Assembly (NCBI RefSeq): GCF_037969875.1
Contig: NZ_CP150218.1
Span: 806,001-870,000, forward strand
DNA: 64,000 nucleotides
Reading direction: 5' to 3'
Origin: Paenibacillus sp. FSL R7-0337
GTDB lineage: Bacteria > Bacillota > Bacilli > Paenibacillales > Paenibacillaceae
Positions 41,177 to 49,637 of the stretch are shown in pieces. The position numbers were made by a program, and so were the translations under genes. Every line of letters begins with the position of its first letter. The first letter of the stretch is position 1. The notes below the pieces were generated by a model. It was not told where the DNA came from, ran no database searches, and was given only the letters and a program-made list of their open reading frames with translations.

Positions 41177-42130
41177 ATGAATATTGGCATATTGGGAACT
41201 GGATTCGGGGCGTATCATGCCTCTCTGCTGAAGCAAATGGAGTTCGTGAACCAGATCGTGGTCTTCGGGAGGAATGAGGCCAAGCTGCTGAAGCTGAAGG
41301 AAGAACTAGGGGTAGAGATCACGATGAATGCTGAGGACATTTTGTCTGATCCCGCGATTGACGTAGTGGATATCTGTCTGCCGTCTTCACTACATAAGAC
41401 CTATGCGTTAGAGGCGCTGAGACGGGGCAAACATGTTTTTTGTGAGACGCCAGTTGTTCTGGAGCCTGAAGAAGGGCGGGAGCTACTGGACGCTGAACAG
41501 CGGTATGGCCGCAGAATCCTCGTTAACCAATTCATCAAATTCGATTATGCCTATGAATACCTGGAGCAGGCGGTTCGTGAGGAGACCTACGGGAAGCTTC
41601 TGCATCTGAGTATGCGCCGGGAGACCGCTCCGCTCTGGGGGGATCTGGGCCTCTCGGCCATCGCTGCCAATCTGATGATTCATGAGCTGGATTTCATCGC
41701 CTGGCTGATGGATTCACCTGTACCTTCTGCGGTCTGGGGTACCTCCGGTGACAAGGATGGACAGGCGCTGGTCCTGGCCTCCTTCCTGCAGCCTGAGTGG
41801 AGTGCACAGCTCACTGTTTCTTCGCAGATGCCGGGGAGTTATCCTTTTACTATCGGGTATGAAGCCTATTTCGAGCAGGCGAAGCTGGAGTTCCGTGAGT
41901 GCAGTGATGCGAATGGGGTGATCCAGGCGAGCCTTGCCGCGTATACTTCCGAGGGGCAAGTGGCCATCCCGCTGATTCCGAGTGATACCTATGCCAAAAG
42001 CTTGCGCCACGCACTCCTGAGCCTCCGGGACAGAACAAATTCTACGCTGTCGCTGCGACATGCGCTGAAGTCTCTGAACATGGCCTTCCAAATGACGGAT
42101 CAGCTTACAGCGGGCACAGTAGCTTTGTGA
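41177..42130 (+). CDS. Gfo/Idh/MocA-family oxidoreductase
   Basis: 317 residues: N-terminal Rossmann domain (MNIGILGTGFGAYHASLL) with the family motif CETPVVLEPEEG in place of the usual EKP lysine motif, and a C-terminal oxidoreductase domain (LHLSMRRETAPLWGDLGLSAIAANLMIHELDFIAWLMD). Substrate probably a sugar or polyol derivative with NAD(P). The replacement of EKP by ETP removes the usual catalytic lysine, so activity may differ. Effector gene of the WYL module. Confidence 0.85.
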   Translation: MNIGILGTGFGAYHASLLKQMEFVNQIVVFGRNEAKLLKLKEELGVEITMNAEDILSDPAIDVVDICLPSSLHKTYALEALRRGKHVFCETPVVLEPEEGRELLDAEQRYGRRILVNQFIKFDYAYEYLEQAVREETYGKLLHLSMRRETAPLWGDLGLSAIAANLMIHELDFIAWLMDSPVPSAVWGTSGDKDGQALVLASFLQPEWSAQLTVSSQMPGSYPFTIGYEAYFEQAKLEFRECSDANGVIQASLAAYTSEGQVAIPLIPSDTYAKSLRHALLSLRDRTNSTLSLRHALKSLNMAFQMTDQLTAGTVAL

Positions 42131-42260
42131 TTCTGCCGGCCAGAAACTGGCCAATGCAGGCTTCACGTATCGGGCCGCCCGGTACTAAGCGAAGTTTGGG
42201 GAACGGAAGTAGTTGGATTTTCTACATTTGCTGATGAACGAATCATCGCTTTTGAGATAA

Positions 42261-42342
42261 CAATTGGAAAAATGGCACTTCTTCGGGCGCATTCCCGGCA
42301 AATACGCAACATCGCCTTCAGTAGATGCTGTTTTTCCAATTG
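42261..42342. repeat. inverted-repeat element with perfect 12-bp ends
   Basis: CAATTGGAAAAA at 42261-42272 and its exact complement TTTTTCCAATTG at 42331-42342 enclose 58 bases. No coding potential inside. Confidence 0.65.
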
Positions 42343-42593
42343 CTTCAGGAGATCCACCTTGATACAGGTGAAAAAAGATACATTTTTCCACGTATTTCCT
42401 TCAACTAGCTCCGCTCCGCAGCCCTGTAATGGCTGATCAACGACAAGTCCAGATGCGTAACCCGCCCGTATGGGTTGACAGCGATGATCTGATTTGGCAG
42501 GGGTTCAGCTCTCTTTTTCCTTTAGTTAGTTACTAAGGTTAGATGTAGGTTTGGGTTTAGGCGTAGTAATGAAGGGGAGCTTGTATTTTTGCT

Positions 42594-42627
42594 TTTACTA
42601 TTATGAATTTTTCATATGATGAAATAT
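42594..42627 (+). repeat. R3 repeat, copy 1
   Basis: TTTTACTATTATGAATTTTT followed by CATATGATGAAAT; shared with 50597 and 50894. It contains overlapping ATGAA/TTCAT palindromes. Confidence 0.7.
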
Positions 42628-42703
42628 AGTAATTAAGGTGTGCAGCGTTGATGTGTTTCTTTTTGAGAGTTTTCATTTTGATACACTATAGTTTTTGGCT
42701 ATA

Positions 42704-42731
42704 AGTTAACATAATCTATGTTATGTTTCTC
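42704..42731 (-). repeat. dif-like 28-bp site d
   Basis: Minus strand: left arm GAGAAACATAA, centre CATAGA, right arm TTATGTTAACT. Confidence 0.72.
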
Positions 42732-42737
42732 AATGTC

Positions 42738-42764
42738 CTACTGTCACTACTGTCACTCTTGTCA
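42738..42764. repeat. three tandem 9-bp units
   Basis: CTACTGTCA twice, then CTCTTGTCA, directly beside dif-like site d. Confidence 0.7.
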
Positions 42765-42855
42765 CCTAATTCACCCTTCGATTTAACGCATTGCCGCTTC
42801 AAAATGCTGATGCTCCACTTCATTACATCGCCGCTAACCTTCGTTCTCCTCCACC

Positions 42856-43344
42856 CTACCCGCCTGCCGCCATCGTATGCGCGAAGCGTTCCAGCTTATC
42901 CATGGACAGCCCGCCTCCTGTCTTGTGCTCCTTGCCTTTTACCATACGTATAACCCACTTATCCAGTGCAGATATCCGGTCCGGGTAGATCTCATCGCCC
43001 ATGATCTCCCTGGCAAGCGCCTTGTTGTAGATGATCCCGGGATATGCCTGCTTAAGCTCCTGCTCCCCCTTCTCCCCTGTCATTCCTGCACAGATGTACA
43101 ATCCCAGCCGTTTGGTTAAGAGCTCTTGCTTGTGCTGGGCTGTGAATGCAGCCATCTCCTTACGGATTCTGCCATAGTAAATCGAACCGCCTAGAATTAC
43201 TGTGTTGTAGCCAGTCAGATCGGGCAGCTTGCCAGATCTCAGATTCACCACCTCAGCCCCGTCCAGCCTGGCTTGCAGCAGTAATGCAGCTTTTTCAGTA
43301 CATCCGTATTTGCTTGCATACACGATCATTATCCGATTGCTCAC
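42856..43344 (-). CDS. flavodoxin-domain protein (HemG-like)
   Basis: 162 residues. FMN-binding P-loop IVYASKYGCTEKAA near the N-terminus, GGSIYYGRIRKEM in the middle, then GLYICAGMTGEK. This is the long-chain flavodoxin type related to HemG menaquinone-dependent protoporphyrinogen oxidase and other flavodoxin oxidoreductases. GTG start with GAGGCGG upstream. Third gene of a TetR-led operon; exact reaction undecided. Confidence 0.85.
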   Translation of the reverse strand: MSNRIMIVYASKYGCTEKAALLLQARLDGAEVVNLRSGKLPDLTGYNTVILGGSIYYGRIRKEMAAFTAQHKQELLTKRLGLYICAGMTGEKGEQELKQAYPGIIYNKALAREIMGDEIYPDRISALDKWVIRMVKGKEHKTGGGLSMDKLERFAHTMAAGG

Positions 43345-43356
43345 TTAAGTCCGCCT

Positions 43357-44256
43357 CTATTCTATAGGTAATGGGATTGCAGGTGGTGCGGGTTCCTGCG
43401 CGTTGCGAAGTACAAGAATGAGACACCAGATGACTGCCAGATTGAAGATTGGAAACAGGATCAACTCTACCATGGAGACATGAACTCCTGACCTCAGCAT
43501 CCCAATGATCATGGAGGAAATGGAGGTCAGCAGGGTTGCCGCTTTTACCAGGACAACAGGAGCCAGAAGGTAACCGTAAGACTGCCTACGGACGAGCAAT
43601 ACCCCTGTTAGCACCATGACCGGAAGCAATACAGCTAAATCCAGTGCCTGAATAACCAGCGTGGTATAATGCTCCAGCCCCTCAGGTGAGGTACCCTGCC
43701 GCCAGCCGCCGGCAATCCGTCCCAGCCATAACATGATAATCAGGAAGGCGATCAGCAGCAGGATGAAGCCAATTTTTACCGCCGGAAGCTGCGAATTCAT
43801 CAATACCCCATCCCGCTCCAACGAGCGAAAGAGCATAATAAATGCAAATAAGCTTGCCGAGAAGAGCATGACATAGACCAGAAACAGATCATTATACATG
43901 GCCAGAAAACAGTATGAAGCATAGGTATAGGTGAAATATCCGAGCGCTCCGGCCAGCAGCAGCCGCCCCCGGATCGTTCCTCTGAGACTCATGAGCAGAG
44001 ATACGAACAGCAGAGGAATTCCCACCGCTAGCGTAATGCCATCTTGGGCGATCGCCTGGGCTGCTGCGGACAAAGAATCTTCCTTGTAGATGCCGCTTCC
44101 GTACAATTCAATCTGTTCTCCCCGGATGGAGGTGAAGATGGGATGGCTCCCCTCATTCTCAGATTCTTCACCTGAAAATAGCCCGATTCCTGACGCAACA
44201 ATCCCAAGCACTATCACCATCCACGTTAAAAAGGTAATGGTTCGTCTATGTCTCAT
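43357..44256 (-). CDS. multi-pass membrane protein, unknown function
   Basis: 299 residues with about eight predicted helices; the segment after the first helix (EESENEGSHPIFTSIRGEQIELYGSGIYKEDSL) is probably extracellular. No family recognised with confidence. ATG 44256 has GGAGG 8 bases upstream; an ATG at 44280 lies inside the end of the preceding gene's region. It lies between the TetR regulator and flavodoxin genes with gaps of 10 and 12 bases, so the three form one operon and probably respond to one compound. Confidence 0.75.
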   Translation of the reverse strand: MRHRRTITFLTWMVIVLGIVASGIGLFSGEESENEGSHPIFTSIRGEQIELYGSGIYKEDSLSAAAQAIAQDGITLAVGIPLLFVSLLMSLRGTIRGRLLLAGALGYFTYTYASYCFLAMYNDLFLVYVMLFSASLFAFIMLFRSLERDGVLMNSQLPAVKIGFILLLIAFLIIMLWLGRIAGGWRQGTSPEGLEHYTTLVIQALDLAVLLPVMVLTGVLLVRRQSYGYLLAPVVLVKAATLLTSISSMIIGMLRSGVHVSMVELILFPIFNLAVIWCLILVLRNAQEPAPPAIPLPIE

Positions 44257-44266
44257 CTTAGTCCTC

Positions 44267-44890
44267 CTATCCTTGTGCAATACGCACCATGGCTTCTATG
44301 TGCCGGTTAATCAGAGCCTCCTTCTGCACCTCAGGCAGATTCCCCTCTACCATCAGCCTCATTATCAGTCCAAAAGCTGCGCTCCAGATGATTTGGGCGG
44401 TGAGTTCAAGCTCCCTCTGCTTACAGGAGGCCATCCCGCTGAATTGACGGAGCGTATCACAGAGCATGGCGATCCCGCTGCTTTCCAGGGCTGCTCCCTG
44501 ATGCAAAACCCCGGTGTGGCTAAGCACGGACGGCGAATCATTCAGCATCATACTCCGGTACTGTGAGCCTTCTGCGGTTGTGACCTTAATGAACTGTCTC
44601 AGCGAGCGTCTTAAGCACTCTTCTGGAGAGTTTTCATCTGGTGAAGCTTCCGATCCGGCAATCAGTCCGCCCATTAGCTCCCGGTAGCCCCGCTGAAGAA
44701 GCTGTTCCACAATGTCTTCTTTTCCCTGAAAATAGTGATAAATAATGCCTGCCGAATACTCCATCCGTTCAGCGATTTTGCGGATCGACAGCTGCCTGAT
44801 CCCCTTCTCTGCCAGCAGCTCGCCAGCCGTAGTGAGAATCAGATTACGCATCGCTTCGCGCTCCTGCTCTTGTCTCTCTGCTTTGCTCAT
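44267..44890 (-). CDS. TetR-family transcriptional regulator
   Basis: 207 residues: N-terminal HTH (LILTTAGELLAEKGIRQLSIRKIAERMEYSAGIIYHYFQGKEDIVEQLL) and a variable ligand domain. Start set at ATG 44890 with AAGGAG upstream; the frame is open to 44959. First gene of the operon with the membrane and flavodoxin genes; probable autorepressor. Confidence 0.9.
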   Translation of the reverse strand: MSKAERQEQEREAMRNLILTTAGELLAEKGIRQLSIRKIAERMEYSAGIIYHYFQGKEDIVEQLLQRGYRELMGGLIAGSEASPDENSPEECLRRSLRQFIKVTTAEGSQYRSMMLNDSPSVLSHTGVLHQGAALESSGIAMLCDTLRQFSGMASCKQRELELTAQIIWSAAFGLIMRLMVEGNLPEVQKEALINRHIEAMVRIAQG

Positions 44891-45015
44891 GATCGTTATA
44901 CTCCTTCTGTTAAGGTGCTGCTGGTTCGCTTGATTGAACACTGTAATGTTTTTGAACACCGTTCAACATAGATTATAGACGTCAGGACCTGGGAAGGTTG
45001 TGATTATTTATACAG

Positions 45016-45051
45016 CAAAAAAGCCTGAAACCCCATAGGTGTCTCAAGCTT
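45016..45051 (-). terminator. intrinsic terminator of the 45075-46103 lipoprotein gene
   Basis: Minus strand AAGCTTGA...TCAGGCTT with an inner ACC/GGT pairing, followed by TTTTTT. Confidence 0.75.
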
Positions 45052-45074
45052 TCGAGCTTCGGCAGGCGCTCTGC

Positions 45075-46103
45075 CTAATCAATATTAGCGATCTTCCACT
45101 CCCCCTGCTTATTCGGCAGCAATGAAATCTCGTAAGTGCTCTCAGTAATATAGCCCTCAGAGGTCATCTGAGTAAACTCAACATAGAAGCCTGCCCGCTT
45201 AGTTCCCTCGATAGGAATTCCGACTAGGGTCAGTTTATTGAAGCGGTAGACATTCTTATTGTCCAGTAAGAAGGACTGTAAGTTGTCTTTAAGCAGCGGT
45301 GAATACATCGTGGCAGCGAACTTTTCTTTGTCCTTAGCTGCCCAGGCTGCAATACAGTCCAGTGTCTCCTGGAGCGCTTGCTTATTGCCCGGACTGGAGC
45401 CTACATCAGGGACCTTGAAGAACACTCCCGGCTTAATCGGCGGTTGCTTCTCCATGTATTCCATACCACTCAGCATAGATGTGAAGAGGGGAAGCAGCTT
45501 ATCCCGTTGCTCGTCCTGAATATGGATCTCGGCCTGGAAAGAATCCTTGTGGGCTGTGAAAATAAATGCCTCAACCCTCCGGTCCCCCTCCACCCTGCTT
45601 CCTTCATATTCCTTGAACTTCAGCAGTCCCCGGTCTGTGCCCGGTTCATGCTTCCCGCCAGTTACATCCTTCGCTGAGCTTAGCTTAATTAACGTAATAT
45701 AATTATGCTTGTCCGCTGTTCCCCACGCCGTTCTGCCATCCTGTTCAAAACGGATCATCGTCTCCGGCAAAAACACCCCGAGCGGTAAGGTCTGGTCTGC
45801 GGAGTAATCTGCTTGGACATTGACGCCATCCAGCTCGTACCCACTGCCGCTTCCTGAATACTCCGGTACTTCTTCGGGAATCAGCGACACGGATTTAGCA
45901 GCAGGCGCGGCTGTTGCAGACGGAGTCGGAACCGCGGATGCAGGAGCAGCTATTGTAGCCGTAACGGCTGAGGGTGTTGCTGACGGCTGATCCGTATGCT
46001 CAACAACCGAAGATCCCTGATCCGCAGTATTACTGCAGCCTGTACTGATTGCTATTGCAGCCGCTATACAGCCCGCTCCCCATAAGCTCATTCGCTTGGA
46101 CAA
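45075..46103 (-). CDS. lipoprotein of unknown function
   Basis: 342 residues. Signal peptide with lipobox AISTGC (Cys 23), then a ~50-residue Pro/Ala/Thr/Ser linker (SAVTATIAAPASAVPTPSAT) that probably spans the cell wall, then two strand-rich domains; the last ~100 residues (ALQETLDCIAAWAAKDKEKF...YEISLLPNKQGEWKIANI) look NTF2-like. Start taken at TTG 46103 because GAGGTGA precedes it; an ATG at 46142 has no such signal. Single-gene unit. Confidence 0.72.
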   Translation of the reverse strand: MSKRMSLWGAGCIAAAIAISTGCSNTADQGSSVVEHTDQPSATPSAVTATIAAPASAVPTPSATAAPAAKSVSLIPEEVPEYSGSGSGYELDGVNVQADYSADQTLPLGVFLPETMIRFEQDGRTAWGTADKHNYITLIKLSSAKDVTGGKHEPGTDRGLLKFKEYEGSRVEGDRRVEAFIFTAHKDSFQAEIHIQDEQRDKLLPLFTSMLSGMEYMEKQPPIKPGVFFKVPDVGSSPGNKQALQETLDCIAAWAAKDKEKFAATMYSPLLKDNLQSFLLDNKNVYRFNKLTLVGIPIEGTKRAGFYVEFTQMTSEGYITESTYEISLLPNKQGEWKIANID

Positions 46104-46175
46104 TTTAATCACCTCAGTTACCAGACGCCGGATACGATCCAAAGTTGCGCTAAATCCTTCCAGGAATAGGCGAAT

Positions 46176-46685
46176 TTATTTCTTAACTCTATTAGTATTT
46201 AATGTGCTGAAATATTGGCTGGGATTGCCTTGGCGGGAGTTGAACCGCTCCTGGAAATCACCGCCGGTATAAGCTCCGATGACCCGGTGCCAGAAATCCC
46301 GCGCAGGGATGTTGGCACGAATCTGCGACACCTTCCAGCTGCCCGGGAACATGTCGAACAGCCGGTGCGCCGCCCAGGTTCCTACACCGCTGCGACGGTA
46401 GCGCTGCATCACAAAAAACTCCGTCATATAGAACTCGCCCTCCGGGTCGCGCAGCAGACGGTCGATCAGGGCAAAGCCTGCGACATTGCCGTCTACGGTG
46501 AACAGGTAGACGAATTTATTTTTACCGCTGCTCCAGTAAGCCTCAAGTCCCGGATAGGACGGGAACAATCCTTCACGGTCCACCTGCAGCTCCAGGTAGC
46601 GGGTAAAGTCATACAAATAGAACTGCATCAATCTGCTTATCATCTGCTTCTGCTCTTTAGGAACCAGCTCGATTCCAAGTTCCAT
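46176..46685 (-). CDS. GNAT-family N-acetyltransferase
   Basis: 169 residues with the acetyl-CoA loop QRYRRSGVGTWAAHRLFD (motif A, R/Q-x-x-G-x-G/A form) and GFALIDRLLRDPEGEFYMTEFFVM before it. Substrate unknown. GAGGTGA precedes the ATG. Confidence 0.88.
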   Translation of the reverse strand: MELGIELVPKEQKQMISRLMQFYLYDFTRYLELQVDREGLFPSYPGLEAYWSSGKNKFVYLFTVDGNVAGFALIDRLLRDPEGEFYMTEFFVMQRYRRSGVGTWAAHRLFDMFPGSWKVSQIRANIPARDFWHRVIGAYTGGDFQERFNSRQGNPSQYFSTLNTNRVKK

Positions 46686-46811
46686 TAAGGTTCACCTCTG
46701 CCGTTTTCGTTTACTACCCATCATATAACTTTGTCTCATCGGGAGCAAGGTTTGCCAGAAACATGGTAAGATAGAAGGACAGCCCTCCCCCTTGGGGAAA
46801 CTATAAAGAAG

Positions 46812-47915
46812 GTGAAGCACATCAGTATTCAAAAAGCGGCCGACCGGGCAAACCTGGATCAGCGGCTGCCGCAAATGCCCTGGTTTGTCCAGCAGTTTAT
46901 CGACTATAAACGGCCGGATTTGTCCCCCTCCACGCTGCTGGAGTATATCCGTGACTATGAATCCTTTTTCGGCTGGCTGCGGGGTGAAGGTCTGTCTGTT
47001 GCGGCCAGCAATGCTGACATCACACTCCTTGAGCTGGAGACCCTGCATATGGACAGCATTGTCGGCTACCGTTTGCACTTGACCACCCGGGCTGAGAATG
47101 CCAATTCGCGGGTGACCGTATCCCGTAAGCTGTCTGCGCTGCGCTCCCTGTTCCATTACTTAAGCCAGATTGCTGAGGATGAGAACTTTTACCCGCTGCT
47201 GAAGCGTAATATTATGGCCAAGGTTGAGATCAAGCGCATTCACAAACCGAAGGATACCGCCGCCAAGCTCAAAGGTAAAATTCTGGAGGACGAGGAGCTG
47301 CTGGAGTTCGTAGGCTACATCTATGAAGGATATGGCACAGATGTGGAAGCCAATAAGCAGGCTTATTATTCTTGGCAGCTTAACCGTGAACGGGATGCCT
47401 GTATTGCCAGTCTGATCCTAAATTCCGGCCTGCGCGTCTCCGAGGTGGTTAATCTGAGCGTGGATGATATAGATGTCACTAATAAGCTGCTCTATGTATT
47501 CCGCAAGGGTCATAACGACGAGACCTTCAAGACCCCGGTCTATTTCCGGGAACAGTCGAAGGATGATCTCAGCTTGTATCTAAGCCTCCGCCAGAATAGG
47601 TATAAGACGCCGAAACGGGAAAAAGCCCTCTTCATTGCCCTGCCCAACGGCAGCAAAGAAGGCAAACGGATGACCAAACGGGCGATCCAGGAGATGATCA
47701 TCAAATACGCCAAACGGTTCGGCAAGCCTTATCTGACGGTGCATAAGCTGCGGCACTCTTTTGCCACCGATTATTACCTGCAGAATGACATCTACCGGAC
47801 AAAGGAACAACTGGGCCATGCTTCTACAGAGACTACCGAGATCTATGCCCATCTCACGGATAAAACGATGTCTGAGGCGATTGAACGCCGTATGGACAAT
47901 GAACCGCCGCAGTAA
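46812..47915 (+). CDS. xerS: tyrosine recombinase XerS
   Basis: Single-protein Xer recombinase; in streptococci XerS resolves chromosome dimers at difSL. 367 residues, matching XerS in length and in the characteristic N-terminal MPWFVQQFIDYKRPDLSPSTLLEYIRDYE. Catalytic residues: Arg in [40 protein letters not shown] with the tyrosine. The assigned start is GTG 46812, which is only just after AAAGAAG; no better-spaced canonical start is seen. A known difSL site could not be recognised nearby. Confidence 0.9.
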   Translation: MKHISIQKAADRANLDQRLPQMPWFVQQFIDYKRPDLSPSTLLEYIRDYESFFGWLRGEGLSVAASNADITLLELETLHMDSIVGYRLHLTTRAENANSRVTVSRKLSALRSLFHYLSQIAEDENFYPLLKRNIMAKVEIKRIHKPKDTAAKLKGKILEDEELLEFVGYIYEGYGTDVEANKQAYYSWQLNRERDACIASLILNSGLRVSEVVNLSVDDIDVTNKLLYVFRKGHNDETFKTPVYFREQSKDDLSLYLSLRQNRYKTPKREKALFIALPNGSKEGKRMTKRAIQEMIIKYAKRFGKPYLTVHKLRHSFATDYYLQNDIYRTKEQLGHASTETTEIYAHLTDKTMSEAIERRMDNEPPQ

Positions 47916-47964
47916 TCTGCATGAACCGCTATGTTAATCCTATTCATTTTTTGGAGGAATACAT

Positions 47965-48834
47965 TTGTTAGACAATCATTCATTTTCTGAATCCCATACT
48001 ACGAACCCCGGACTGCCGGAGCTGCAATCGGATTGTCTGAACTGCTTCGGACTATGCTGCGCAGCACTTCATTTCTCTGCTTCCTCAGACTTCGCCATAG
48101 ACAAGCCTGCCGGACAGCCCTGTCCCAATCTGCGGGAGGACTTCCTCTGCGGCATTCATACTGAGCTGAGAAAACGCGGCTTCCGGGGATGTACGGTATA
48201 TGACTGCTTCGGGGCCGGGCAGAAAATCTCCAATCTAACCTATGGCGGACGCGACTGGCGTCAGGCTCCCGAGACTGCTGGACAGATGTTCGAGGTTCTT
48301 CCTGTTATGCGCCAGCTGCATGAGTTGCTATGGTATCTGCACGAGGCACTGGCGCTGCGCGGGACCGAGACCCTGCATGATTCACTTATCAAAATGTTGG
48401 ATCAGACACAGGCTCTCACCCTGCTCAGTCCGGAAAAGCTGCTTCAGCTCGAAGTGCCTGTGCACCGCGCTGAAGTCAACGAGCTGCTGCTGCGTGCCAG
48501 CGAGCTAGCGCGCACCGCTGCCCGCAAGCAGCTTGCCCCGGCTCCGAAGCGCCAGAAGAACTATGGACGCGGGGCCGATCTGATTGGGGCCAAGCTGCGC
48601 GGGGCCGACCTCCGTTGCCTCAGCTTACGCGGCGCATATCTGATCGCTGCGGATCTCAGCGGCGCTGACCTGCGGTTCGCCGATCTGATTGGCGCGGACT
48701 TCCGCGACACGAATCTAAGCGGAGCCGATCTGCGGGGCAGCCTCTTCCTGACTCAGGCACAGCTGCAAGCTGCGCAAGGCAGCCCGTCCACCAAGCTGCC
48801 AGAATCCTTAAGGCATCCAGAGCACTGGGCTTGA
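47965..48834 (+). CDS. Cys-rich domain fused to pentapeptide repeats
   Basis: 289 residues. The N-terminal ~90 residues hold nine Cys (DCLNCFGLCCAALHF, QPCPNL, FLCGIH, FRGCTVYDCFGAGQ), probably a metal or Fe-S site. A helical linker follows (about 105-190), then about a dozen pentapeptide units of A(D/N)LxG type (GADLIGAKLRGADL...SGADLRGSLF, 200-265) forming a right-handed beta-helix. Role unknown; beta-helices of this kind can mimic DNA or bind proteins. Start is TTG with GGAGG 7 bases upstream. Own terminator. Confidence 0.82.
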   Translation: MLDNHSFSESHTTNPGLPELQSDCLNCFGLCCAALHFSASSDFAIDKPAGQPCPNLREDFLCGIHTELRKRGFRGCTVYDCFGAGQKISNLTYGGRDWRQAPETAGQMFEVLPVMRQLHELLWYLHEALALRGTETLHDSLIKMLDQTQALTLLSPEKLLQLEVPVHRAEVNELLLRASELARTAARKQLAPAPKRQKNYGRGADLIGAKLRGADLRCLSLRGAYLIAADLSGADLRFADLIGADFRDTNLSGADLRGSLFLTQAQLQAAQGSPSTKLPESLRHPEHWA

Positions 48835-48841
48835 GATGAAT

Positions 48842-48871
48842 AAACCGGATGATGTTCTATCCGGTTTTTTT
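48842..48871 (+). terminator. intrinsic terminator of the pentapeptide gene
   Basis: AAACCGGAT / ATCCGGTTT stem with an 8-base loop and a T-run. Confidence 0.92.
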
Positions 48872-48976
48872 GTGATGTTCAGCATATTTATTCAACGTTT
48901 TCCCCTTGCCATTTGCCTGCTGATGTTTTATATTGACATGACAGCAGGTCTAAAATAAACGAGGTGAACGGATAAG

Positions 48977-49603
48977 ATGACTCCCCGCACGAAGGAACAG
49001 AACGAAGATATCCGGCTGCGGCGGCTGGTGCAGATCCGCAAGGCAGCAGCGGACGTATTTTTGAATAAAGGGCCTCTATTAGAAATCCGGGATGTGGCTG
49101 CGGAGGCCGGTCTCGGTTATGGTACGGTCTATCATTATTACAGCAACAAGGGCGATTTGCTTCACGACTTGTTATGGGATGCGCTCGACCGGGCCGGGGA
49201 ATGGCTGAAGTCCCTGCATATGGCAGAGCCGGAGCTGCCGTTAAAGATACCGCTTGACAGTTCTGCCGCCGGGGTGCGGCTATTGCAGCTATGGGCGGAA
49301 GATCACGCTATCTATCTGTTGTGTAAGCAGGCGGGTGAGGGATTCCCTACTCTGCCTGAAGCCCGCTCTTCCCCGCTCATTGCCGAGTTCCGCCGGGAGG
49401 TGCTGACCCCGTTGTCCACGTTGCTTGGCACCGGACTTACGGAGGTCTTAGTGTCTCATGAGCGAGCAACTGTCGATGCACAGCATGAATTGCAGCACAC
49501 GGAGATGCTGTTAGCCGCTCTGGTCGGCTGTGCTGCATTGTCCCTCCGCAGAGGGCAGCTTAATGAAGATGCAACGGAGATCGTCAGAATTCTTAAACTA
49601 TAA
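48977..49603 (+). CDS. TetR-family transcriptional regulator
   Basis: 208 residues with N-terminal HTH (IRKAAADVFLNKGPLLEIRDVAAEAGLGYGTVYHYYSNKGDLLHDLL). GAGGTGA precedes the ATG and a TTGACA -35-like box lies near 48932. Followed 34 bases later by map on the same strand; the pairing recurs in Paenibacillus-like genomes by my recollection, but a functional link is not shown. Confidence 0.88.
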   Translation: MTPRTKEQNEDIRLRRLVQIRKAAADVFLNKGPLLEIRDVAAEAGLGYGTVYHYYSNKGDLLHDLLWDALDRAGEWLKSLHMAEPELPLKIPLDSSAAGVRLLQLWAEDHAIYLLCKQAGEGFPTLPEARSSPLIAEFRREVLTPLSTLLGTGLTEVLVSHERATVDAQHELQHTEMLLAALVGCAALSLRRGQLNEDATEIVRILKL

Positions 49604-49637
49604 AATATTGAAAGATTAAGGAGCGGATACACACAAC

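Larger units (their letters stand above)
42131..42855. other. 725-bp gene-free stretch rich in repeats
   Basis: Contains an inverted-repeat element (42261-42342), a small GTG-a5...TTTTT-cCAC inverted repeat near 42364-42387, R3 copy 1 (42594-42627), dif-like site d (42704-42731) and a 9-bp tandem repeat (42738-42764). No credible coding frame. Confidence 0.6.

Noticed and set aside
42594-42627. R3 as a proven XerS (difSL) site
   Set aside because: Resemblance to streptococcal difSL is too weak to claim and there are at least three copies.
42738-42764. Tandem 9-bp units as a CRISPR-like array
   Set aside because: Units are contiguous and too short; there are no spacers and no cas genes in the window.
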